A stretch of 24,392 bases of DNA from CAZTXD01 sp964617995 (GTDB lineage Bacteria > Actinomycetota > Acidimicrobiia > Spongiisociales > ZC4RG35): the NCBI GenBank assembly GCA_964617995.1, contig CAZTXD010000045.1, forward strand, positions 1-24,392, written 5' to 3'. Of this stretch, positions 8,141 through 15,678 are shown in pieces. Each line of letters starts with the position of its first letter. Position 1 is the stretch's first letter. The translations under genes were made by a program, and so were the position numbers. The notes beneath the pieces were generated by a model. That model searched no databases and was not told where the DNA came from. It saw nothing but the letters and a program-made list of their open reading frames with translations.

Positions 8141-9325
8141 GTGAAGCATGCGGCAATCATCGGTGGCTGTGGCCATGTCGGGCTCCCCCTCGGGATCGCT
8201 CTGGCTCGAGCCGGCCTCAGAGTCACCTTGCTGGACATCGACGAGGCGGCTGTGCGGAGAGTCAACGCCGGTGAGATGCCGTTCCTCGAGAACGGAGCCG
8301 ACGAGGCGCTACGAGCGGTCGTCGACGAGGGCTCGTTGCTGGCCACCACCGACCCGGTGGGCGTTTCCGAAGCCGAGGCTGTCATCGTCGTGATCGGAAC
8401 TCCCATCGACGAGCACCTCAACCCCGACCCGACCTCCATCCCCACCGCCCTCGAACCCGTCCTCCCTCACCTGCGGGACGGCCAACTCCTCGTCCTCCGC
8501 TCCACCATATACCCGGGGGTCACCCGCCTCGTCGGGGACCTCCTGGAAGGGAAGGGCCTCGACATCGATGTGGCCTTCTGCCCGGAGCGAATCGCCGAGG
8601 GGCGGGCCATGACCGAGCTTTTCGAACTCCCCCAGATCGTGTCGGGACGGAGCGGACGAGCCGAGGAGCGTGCCGCCTCCCTGTTCCGTCTCCTCACCGA
8701 CAAGATCATGGTACTGCAGCCGGAGGAGGCGGAGCTGGCCAAGCTCTTCACCAACACGTGGCGCTACATCAAGTTCGCCACCGCCAATCAGCTCTTCATG
8801 ATGGCCAACGACTTCGGCCTGGACTATGAGCGCATCCGTCACGCCGTCCGCTGGGAGTACCCCAGGGCGGCCGACCTCCCCTCCGCCGGGTTCGCAGCGG
8901 GACCGTGCCTGTTCAAAGACACCATGCAGTTGGCCGCTTTCAACAACAACAACTTCGCCCTGGGGCATGCGGCGATGCTCGTGAACGAGGGCTTGCCCCT
9001 CTATCTGGTCTCCAAGCTGGAGGAGCAGCACGACCTCCCTTCGATGACGGTCGGGATCCTGGGAATGGCGTTCAAGGGAGAGTCCGACGACATCCGTTCC
9101 AGCCTTTCGTACAAGCTGAAGCGCATCCTGCGGTTCAAGGCCAAGGCGACGCTGTGCACCGACCCCTACGTCACCTCCGACCCGGAGCTCGTTCCGCTCC
9201 AGGAGGTAGTCGACCGATCCGACGTCTTGATCATCGGAGCGCCCCACGACATCTATCGCACCGTCGACGCCCGCCAGCCGCTCGTCGACATCTGGAACCT
9301 GACCGGCAACGGGACGAAGGTATGA
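8141..9325 (+). CDS. Nucleotide-sugar dehydrogenase (UDP-glucose/GDP-mannose dehydrogenase family)
   Basis: 394 residues from GTG 8141, chosen because the NAD-binding strand starts at once (KHAAIIGGCGHVGLP); in-frame codons back to 7913 are not conserved. Family elements in order: Rossmann GGCGHVGLP (8-16) with acidic LDID (31-34); VIGTPID (85-91); LRSTIYPG (119-126); FCPERIAEG (147-155); and the catalytic Cys in FAAGPCLFKDT (C256, with K259). Near the end, LGMAFKGESDDIRSS is the hinge of the C-terminal NAD/UDP domain. The enzyme oxidises the 6-hydroxymethyl of a UDP- or GDP-sugar to a uronic acid in two NAD-dependent steps. It is the first gene of a coupled three-gene operon: its stop overlaps the next ATG (ATGA). 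Length is near the family minimum; substrate is uncertain (UDP-ManNAc/WecC-like is possible). Confidence 0.92.
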   Translation: MKHAAIIGGCGHVGLPLGIALARAGLRVTLLDIDEAAVRRVNAGEMPFLENGADEALRAVVDEGSLLATTDPVGVSEAEAVIVVIGTPIDEHLNPDPTSIPTALEPVLPHLRDGQLLVLRSTIYPGVTRLVGDLLEGKGLDIDVAFCPERIAEGRAMTELFELPQIVSGRSGRAEERAASLFRLLTDKIMVLQPEEAELAKLFTNTWRYIKFATANQLFMMANDFGLDYERIRHAVRWEYPRAADLPSAGFAAGPCLFKDTMQLAAFNNNNFALGHAAMLVNEGLPLYLVSKLEEQHDLPSMTVGILGMAFKGESDDIRSSLSYKLKRILRFKAKATLCTDPYVTSDPELVPLQEVVDRSDVLIIGAPHDIYRTVDARQPLVDIWNLTGNGTKV

Positions 9326-10071
9326 GTCCCCGCGTCTCCGTCGTCATCCCCGCCTTCAACGAGGAAGACACCATCGTCGACGCCCTCGATCGGATCTTCG
9401 AGGCGGTGACGCTTCCGTGCGAGGTTCTCGTGGTCTACGACCGCCCCGAGGACAACACGGTCTCCATCGTGACGTCCTACGCCCTCCACGACGATCGGGT
9501 GCGCCCCACCCTCAACACCTACGGCGACGGCCCCGCCAACGCCATCCGCTTCGGTATCGACGCCGCCAAGGCCGACGTGGTGGTCGTGACGATGGCCGAC
9601 GGAAGCGACGACCCCCACCAGATCGACGGGCTAACCCAGCTCGTGGAGCGCGGGGTGGTGGTGGCGGCCGCTTCCCGATACATGCCCGGTGGCCAACAGG
9701 TGGGCGGGCCGGCCCTCAAGGGTTTTCTCTCCCGGCTGGCGGGCAGGATCCTGTATCTCGCCTGCCGAATCGGCACCCGCGACGCCACCAACTCCTTCAA
9801 GGCCTACTCGAAGCGGTTCGTCGAACAGGTCGGCATCGACAGCCGCCACGGCTTCGAGATCGGACTGGAGCTCACCGCCAAGGCGAAGAGGCTCCGCCTG
9901 CCGGTGGCGGAGCTGCCCACGATCTGGCTCGACCGCCAGGCCGGGTTGTCCCACTTCAAGCTGGCGTCGTGGATACCTCACTACTTCCGTTGGTTCCGGT
10001 TCGCTTTCGGTCCCCGTCTGACCCTCGACCAGCTCCGAAACCGTATGGAGAAGAAGGCGGCTTCGTCTTGA
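9322..10071 (+). CDS. GT2 family glycosyltransferase (DPM1-like, no TM domain)
   Basis: 249 residues from the ATG at 9322, which overlaps the dehydrogenase stop in ATGA. VSVVIPAFNEED (5-16) and VVYDRPEDNT (37-46) form the donor-binding site, with YDRPED in place of the usual DDGS-type loop. TMADGSDDP (90-98) carries the metal ligand. The later LACRIGTRDATNSFKAYSK and SRHGFEIGLELTAKAK segments are the acceptor-side helices of dolichyl-phosphate-mannose-synthase-like enzymes. It ends without TM helices (RNRMEKKAASS), so it is probably soluble or peripheral. Sandwiched between the dehydrogenase and an epimerase, it may use the nucleotide sugar that they make; this is inference. Confidence 0.88.
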   Translation: MSPRVSVVIPAFNEEDTIVDALDRIFEAVTLPCEVLVVYDRPEDNTVSIVTSYALHDDRVRPTLNTYGDGPANAIRFGIDAAKADVVVVTMADGSDDPHQIDGLTQLVERGVVVAAASRYMPGGQQVGGPALKGFLSRLAGRILYLACRIGTRDATNSFKAYSKRFVEQVGIDSRHGFEIGLELTAKAKRLRLPVAELPTIWLDRQAGLSHFKLASWIPHYFRWFRFAFGPRLTLDQLRNRMEKKAASS

Positions 10072-11093
10072 GCCGGGTTCTGGTGACGGGGTCGGCCGGA
10101 TTCATCGGCGGCTACGTGGTGGAGGAGCTGCTCGAGCTGGGCCACGAGGTGATAGGACTCGACAACCACTCCAAATACGGGCCGGTGAGCCACGCCTACG
10201 ACACCCATCCCAACTACAGGTTCGTGGAGGGTGACGCCCGCGACGTGTCGCTGCTGGCCGAGCTGCTCGACGGCTGTCGGCACCTGATCGCCGGTGCCGC
10301 CATGATCGGGGGGATCTCCTATTTCCACACCTACGCCTACGACCTGCTGGCCACCAACGAGAGGATCATCGCCGCCACCTGCGACGCCGCCATCGAGGCC
10401 CACCGGGGAGGGTCACTGGAGAAGGTGACCTACCTGTCGTCGTCGATGGTGTTCGAGTCGGCGGAGAAGTGGCCGTCGTACGAAGGCCAGGAACGCGAGA
10501 TCCCTCCTCCGTCGTCCTCGTACGGCTTCCAGAAGCTGGCCGTCGAGTACTTCGCCCGGGCGGCCTGGGACCAGCACCAACTTCCCTACACGGTCCTGCG
10601 TCCCTTCAACTGTGTGGGCATCGGCGAGCAGCGGGCGCAAGGCGACGTCGAGATCCAGTCCGGCAACGTCCGCCTGGCCATGTCCCACGTGGTGCCCGAC
10701 CTCGTTCAGAAGGTCCTCAAGGGCCAGGACCCCCTCCACATCCTCGGCGACGGCACCCAGGTGCGCCACTACACCTACGGCGCCGACCTCGCCCGGGGAA
10801 TCGTCACCGCCATCGAACACCCCGCCGCCCTCAACGAGGACTTCAACCTCTCCACGGATGTCTCAACCACCGTCCTCGAGCTGGCGGAGTTGATCTGGCA
10901 CAAGATCAAGGGCCCGGAGGTCCCGTTCCGCTACGTCTGTGACGACCCGTTCGACCACGACGTGCAGCGGCGCATTCCCGACGTGACGAAAGCCCGAGAT
11001 GTCCTCGGGTTCGAGGCGAAGACCACCCTCGATGAGATGCTCGACGCAGTGATCCCCTGGATCGCCCGAGCAATGGAGGACGGCCAGATCTGA
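10068..11093 (+). CDS. NAD-dependent epimerase/dehydratase (extended SDR)
   Basis: 341 residues from TTG 10068, whose TTGA overlaps the GT2 stop; GGAG/AAGGCGG purine runs precede it. The NAD-binding TGSAGFIGG (7-15) with D32 after the second strand, the catalytic SSS (124-126) and YGFQK (152-156), and the LRPFNCVGIGEQ product-site loop show a complete extended SDR of the UDP-glucose 4-epimerase group. DGTQVRHYTYGADLARGI is the usual C-terminal substrate segment. It would interconvert or dehydrate a nucleotide sugar, probably the one oxidised by the first gene of the operon. The gene after it is convergent and lies in lower-G+C DNA. Confidence 0.9.
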   Translation: MSRVLVTGSAGFIGGYVVEELLELGHEVIGLDNHSKYGPVSHAYDTHPNYRFVEGDARDVSLLAELLDGCRHLIAGAAMIGGISYFHTYAYDLLATNERIIAATCDAAIEAHRGGSLEKVTYLSSSMVFESAEKWPSYEGQEREIPPPSSSYGFQKLAVEYFARAAWDQHQLPYTVLRPFNCVGIGEQRAQGDVEIQSGNVRLAMSHVVPDLVQKVLKGQDPLHILGDGTQVRHYTYGADLARGIVTAIEHPAALNEDFNLSTDVSTTVLELAELIWHKIKGPEVPFRYVCDDPFDHDVQRRIPDVTKARDVLGFEAKTTLDEMLDAVIPWIARAMEDGQI

Positions 11094-11167
11094 AGAGAGT
11101 GGGGGGCCAGCACAGCTGCCTCCTTCTCCGTTACACCCCCGTATGCCTGTTGAGTCGCATTTCGATT

Positions 11168-12790
11168 TCAGTGATCCTCAAGCCCTGCTTCCAACAGATC
11201 TTCTAGCGTCGCATCGCCTACCTCTACGGGCAACTCTTCGCCGCTACTTCCTGAGGACTCGAACGAAGACAAGAATGCCCGAGCTTCGATAGCCTCGGAT
11301 GGTTCACCGGTCACACACGCGAGAATCGCATTGACCACTCCAAGCGTCCATCGGAGGTCTGCCGAACACTCACCGGGTAAGCCATAGGGCCGCAATCGTA
11401 AGGAGTCCTTCATGGATCATCTCGGGCGTCCAGTCCGCAACCGGAAGAGCAAGCTGGCCATACGAATCAGGTCCATGATCCCCGACCACGGCAATGATCG
11501 TTCCCTCCACCAACGACTCCACCAACTCAGCTATCAATCCACTAACGCACTCGACCTGATCAACGAACAGTTGGCGACGAACATCAACAACCTCGCTGTC
11601 CGTGTCCGGATTGGCAATGACGCGGCCGCTTCTGACTCCAGTCGGTGCCACATGCGAACAACCATTGCTCAAGCTGAAGGGCGGATGGGGCACCATGAGA
11701 TGGAGAACAACTAGATCCTGCACGCCGTTTGCGTTCGTAACGTCCGGCAAACGCTCCATCCATTCGATGGTGTGATGCACACCTCGTGCGGCCGCAGTAC
11801 TCTGATCGATCCTCAGCATTGAGCCCATCAAGGACTGTTCCATTACCGACCCCAGCTGCTCATCCAAGATCGGAGCACGAACACAGTTTTCGACGTCGAC
11901 CGCAAGCTGGAGAGGTGCCACCCATTCTCCACGAATGTAGTCTCATACCCTTGAGCTTTCAGATCGTGTCGCAATCGACTCCTTCCGCCAATTACTCTTC
12001 GCAGTGAGGACATCTCACCGCGACCGATGCCTACTTCTGGCAGAACCCTCCCGTTGAGTAACGCAGGAAACGACAAGTGCGTCATCGCGTAGGGACTCAG
12101 CGCATTCCTGTTTACAGCAAAGTCCTGATCCTCGAGGAACTCGCCCAGTTCAGGCCGTTCGTAGTCATATAGCGACCGCAGAACACTTGCACTCGGGTAC
12201 CCGTCGACAAGAACGAACCATACATCGGGATGGTCTTCCCTTTGCTCCATGAACTGAGCCGCTTGATTGCGCGCCTCGATCACAGCGGCAGTCGCTGATG
12301 ATGAGAGTTGCAGGCTGTTGAGTCCCAGGCCAGCTACCGGAGAGCCAATAAGAACCACTGTCAGGATGAAGAACACCTGTTTGCTCACCGCGATCCTGGC
12401 TGCCCTATATGCGCCAGCAGCAACGACGACTACTGCTGCGATATAGAACCCGTCATGGCCCCCTAGTAGGTTCTTAACTGACGCTCCAGTAGAAACTATG
12501 AGCCAACCGAACCCTACAGCTATCATCGCTCGCGTTCCGTGGAGTCCTGCCTTGTCGAGCAACCTCACCAAGAGCAAGAGTGATGCGACAATTACAAGGA
12601 TGTATACGCCTAGTCGATAGCCACGGTTGAGCGCACCCACGTTCTCGGCGTAAACGAGACCAGGAACATATGCGGCTGTGCCGACGACAAACCATATGCT
12701 CTGATCAGTCTTGAGATATCTCCAAGCGCCGTCGCGTGCCGCGCGGAACAGAGAGCCGATGCGGCGTAGCGAGGTCACCTCGTGGGTCAA
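11168..12790 (-). pseudogene. Frameshifted sulfatase/alkaline-phosphatase-superfamily membrane protein
   Basis: One gene in three pieces. The first frame (12790 to about 11918) encodes five or so TM helices, then DVWFVLVDGYPS (D196) and SPYAMTHLSFPALLNG (T237, likely nucleophile), up to VENGW (residue 291). The frame then changes at about 11918, where one missing G would give W-A-P-L; this second frame carries HLMVPHPPF and VVGDHGPDSYGQ. Near 11400 it changes back, so that LRPYGLPGEC and about 70 more residues follow to the TGA at 11168. The order is confirmed by the intact paralogue at 22424-23827, which has the same motifs without breaks. Repaired length would be about 545 residues. The TTG at 12790 overlaps the uvrA stop (TTGA). 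Both damaged frames stay open, so recent mutation or assembly error are both possible. Confidence 0.8.
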
Positions 12791-15606
12791 CCAAGCATCT
12801 CTCGAAGGAACTTCCCGGTGTAAGACTCCCCTACTTCGGCCACCTGTTCGGGTGTGCCCGTCGCCACCACCCTTCCCCCGCCGCTTCCACCCTCCGGGCC
12901 CAGGTCGATGACGTGGTCGGCCGACTTGATCACATCCAGGTTGTGCTCGATGACCACAACGGTGTTGCCGGAGTCGACCAGCCGCTGGAGGACCTGGAGG
13001 AGGCGGCGGATGTCCTCGAAGTGGAGGCCGGTGGTGGGCTCGTCGAGGATGTAGAAGGTGGTGCCGGTGGAGCGGCGTCCCAGCTCCGACGCCAGCTTGA
13101 TGCGTTGCGCCTCACCGCCCGACAGGGTGGTGGCCGGCTGACCGAGGCGGATGTAGGTGAGACCCACGTCGTGGAGGGTCTGGAGGATGCGCACGATCTT
13201 GGGCTGGTTCTCGAAGAACGTCAGCGCCTCGTCCACCGACATCTCCAACACGTCGGAGATGGTGAGGCCCCGCCAGGTGACCTCCAGGGTTTCCCGGTTG
13301 TAGCGGCGCCCTCCGCACACCTCGCACGGCACGTACACGTCAGGCAGGAAATGCATCTCGATCTTGAGGGTGCCGTCGCCCGAGCACGCCTCGCACCGCC
13401 CTCCCTTGACGTTGAAGGAGAACCGCCCCGGCTTGTAGCCCCGCGCCCGGGCCTCGGGGGTGGCGGCGAACAGGGCGCGGATGTGGTCGAACACACCGGT
13501 GTAGGTGGCGGCGTTGGAGCGGGGGGTGCGCCCGATGGGCGACTGGTCGATGTCGATGACCTTGTCGATCGCCTCGGATCCCTCCAGCTTGCGGTGCCGC
13601 CCCGGGACGGTGCGGGCCCGGTTGACCTTTCCGGCGAGGGACTTCCACAGGATCTCCTCCACCAGGGTCGACTTGCCGGAGCCCGACACCCCCGTGACGC
13701 ATGTGAACGTGCCCAGGGGGAAGGCGACGTCGATACCGGCGAGGTTGTGCTCGGCGGCTCCTTTCACCTCGATGGAAGAGCCGGTGCCGATGCGTCTCAC
13801 GCCCGGGACGGGGATCTCCCGCCGTCCCGCCAGGTAGTCGCCGGTGACGGACTCGGAGGCGGAGGTGATCACGTCGAGGGAGCCGGCGGCCACGATGCGG
13901 CCGCCGTGCTCTCCGGCGCCGGGGCCGATGTCGACGATGTGGTCGGCCACCCGGATCGTGTCCTCGTCGTGCTCCACCACGATGAGGGTGTTACCCAGGT
14001 CCCGGAGACGGATCAGGGTCTCGATGAGACGCTGGTTGTCCCGCTGGTGGAGACCGATGGAGGGCTCGTCGAGGATGTAGAGCACCCCCACCAACCCCGA
14101 TCCGATCTGGGTGGCGAGCCGTATCCGCTGTGCCTCGCCTCCCGCCAGGGTGGCGGCGGAGCGGGACAGGGTGAGGTAGTCGAGACCCACGTCGAGGAGG
14201 AATCGCAGACGGGCCCTCACCTCCTTGAGGACCCGCTCGGCGATGGCGGCGTCCCGCTCGGACATCTCCAGGTTCTCGAAGAAGGCGTAGGACTCCCCCA
14301 GGGCAAGGTCGGCCACCTCGTGGATGGCCTTGTCGGCCACCGTCACCGCCCGGGAGATCTGGTTGAGGCGGGCACCTCCGCAGTCGTCACAGGGCACCTC
14401 CGCCATGTACTCCTGGTAGTACTCGCGGGCCCCGTCCGACTCGGCGCTCTCGTGACGGCGATTGAGGAAGGGGATCGCCCCCTCGTAGGTGGTGTCCCAG
14501 CGGCGCTGCCGACCGAAGCGGTTCTGGTAGGAGACGGTGATCTTCTCGTCTTCGGTTCCCCACAGGATCCGCTCCCGGATCTTCTTGGGCAGGTCCTTCC
14601 AGGGGGTGGCGAGGTCGAAGCCGAGGTGGTCGGCCACAGCCTTCAGCAGCCGGTGGTAGTAGCGCATCCGGTTGGACGCCCACATGGGGATGGCCCCCTC
14701 CCCCAACGGCAGGTCGGGGTCGGGCACCACCCGGGCGGGATCGACCTGGAAGCGGGTGCCGATGCCCGAGCAGGTCTGACACGCCCCATATGGGCTATTG
14801 AACGAGAAGTTGCGGGGCTGGAGTTCGTCGAAGGAGAAGTCCCCCTCCGGGCAGGCGAGGGCCTGGGAGAAGGTGAGGTTAGGTCCGTCGGAGACGTCGA
14901 TGTCGACCACTCCCTCCGCCAGGGTGAGGGCCGTCTCCAACGACTGGGTGAGACGCTGCTCCATGCCGTCTTTGCGCACCAAACGGTCGACCACCACCTC
15001 GATGGAGTGCTGGTAGTAGCGGTCCAGGCGGATCTCCTCTGTCAGGTCGCGCACGTCGCCGTCGATGCGGGCCCGGGCGAAGCCCTGCGACGCCAGGTCC
15101 TTCAACAGACTCTCGTACTCGCCCTTCCTTCCCCGCACCACCGGGGCCAGCACCTGGAAGCGGGTGCCTTCGGGCAACTCCAGGATCTGGTCGACGATCT
15201 GCTGAGGAGTCTGACGACGCACCTCCAGGCCGTGGACGGGGCAGTGCGGCACCCCGATGCGGGCGTACAGGAGCCGCAGGTAGTCCCAGATCTCGGTGAC
15301 CGTCCCCACCGTGGAGCGGGGGTTCCGAGATGCCGTCTTCTGGTCGATGGAGATCGCCGGCGACAGGCCCTCGATGAAATCCACGTCGGGCTTGTCCATC
15401 TGGCCGAGGAACTGGCGGGCGTACGCCGACAGCGACTCCACGTAACGGCGCTGGCCCTCGGCGTAGATGGTGTCGAACGCCAACGACGACTTGCCCGAGC
15501 CGGAGATCCCGGTGAAGACGATCAGCTTCTCCCGAGGCAGCTCCAGGGTGAGGTCCTTGAGGTTGTGCTCCCGGGCCCCCCGGATGAGGATCGTTTCGGT
15601 CGCCAC
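12787..15606 (-). CDS. uvrA: Excinuclease ABC subunit A (UvrA)
   Basis: 939 residues, full length for the family. UvrA is the damage-sensing ABC-type ATPase dimer of nucleotide excision repair and loads UvrB on DNA. The first Walker A is FTGISGSGKSS (31-41), followed by the VESLSAYARQFL segment; the second half has GVSGSGKSTL, the CEAC/CEVC zinc module (GRCEACSGDG to PCEVCGGRRYN) and both ABC signatures (LAGGEAQRIRLA, LSGGEAQRIKLA). In the first zinc module the leading pair reads CPEG, so the second Cys seems to be absent, while GACQTCSGIG is kept. The start is GTG 15606, with a strong AGGTGGAG five bases upstream. A perfect LexA box lies at 15658-15671. The 3' end overlaps the broken sulfatase-like gene. 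Confidence 0.98.
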   Translation of the reverse strand: MATETILIRGAREHNLKDLTLELPREKLIVFTGISGSGKSSLAFDTIYAEGQRRYVESLSAYARQFLGQMDKPDVDFIEGLSPAISIDQKTASRNPRSTVGTVTEIWDYLRLLYARIGVPHCPVHGLEVRRQTPQQIVDQILELPEGTRFQVLAPVVRGRKGEYESLLKDLASQGFARARIDGDVRDLTEEIRLDRYYQHSIEVVVDRLVRKDGMEQRLTQSLETALTLAEGVVDIDVSDGPNLTFSQALACPEGDFSFDELQPRNFSFNSPYGACQTCSGIGTRFQVDPARVVPDPDLPLGEGAIPMWASNRMRYYHRLLKAVADHLGFDLATPWKDLPKKIRERILWGTEDEKITVSYQNRFGRQRRWDTTYEGAIPFLNRRHESAESDGAREYYQEYMAEVPCDDCGGARLNQISRAVTVADKAIHEVADLALGESYAFFENLEMSERDAAIAERVLKEVRARLRFLLDVGLDYLTLSRSAATLAGGEAQRIRLATQIGSGLVGVLYILDEPSIGLHQRDNQRLIETLIRLRDLGNTLIVVEHDEDTIRVADHIVDIGPGAGEHGGRIVAAGSLDVITSASESVTGDYLAGRREIPVPGVRRIGTGSSIEVKGAAEHNLAGIDVAFPLGTFTCVTGVSGSGKSTLVEEILWKSLAGKVNRARTVPGRHRKLEGSEAIDKVIDIDQSPIGRTPRSNAATYTGVFDHIRALFAATPEARARGYKPGRFSFNVKGGRCEACSGDGTLKIEMHFLPDVYVPCEVCGGRRYNRETLEVTWRGLTISDVLEMSVDEALTFFENQPKIVRILQTLHDVGLTYIRLGQPATTLSGGEAQRIKLASELGRRSTGTTFYILDEPTTGLHFEDIRRLLQVLQRLVDSGNTVVVIEHNLDVIKSADHVIDLGPEGGSGGGRVVATGTPEQVAEVGESYTGKFLREMLG

Positions 15607-15611
15607 CGTGA

Positions 15612-15619
15612 CTCCACCT
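15612..15619 (-). promoter_or_regulatory. Strong ribosome binding site of uvrA
   Basis: AGGTGGAG on the minus strand, five bases before the GTG at 15606. It settles the GTG as the uvrA start, since there is no nearby ATG in frame and the conserved protein begins at once. Confidence 0.7.
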
Positions 15620-15637
15620 CGACTACAGAACGACGTG

Positions 15638-15671
15638 AGTGTAGTTCAGATCCTCGGCGAACGCATGTTCG
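15638..15671 (-). promoter_or_regulatory. LexA/SOS box and core promoter of uvrA
   Basis: CGAAC-GCAT-GTTCG (15658-15671) is a perfect 14-bp palindrome that matches the Gram-positive/actinobacterial LexA site GAAC-N4-GTTC. On the minus strand a TACACT -10-like hexamer (15643-15638) follows, about 30 nt before the GTG; the box covers the position where the -35 would be, which suits repression by LexA and release after DNA damage. The palindrome is seen directly; LexA binding is inferred from the family. Confidence 0.75.
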
Positions 15672-15678
15672 AATCCGG

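Noticed and set aside
11380..11930. Programmed ribosomal frameshifting in the sulfatase-like gene
   Set aside because: Neither junction has an X-XXY-YYZ heptamer or a rare-codon/stop stall; two opposite shifts in one gene fit mutation or sequence error better.
15666..15675. GTTCGAATCC, similar to a tRNA T-loop
   Set aside because: The flanking five bases do not pair, there is no acceptor or anticodon arm, and half of it belongs to the LexA palindrome.
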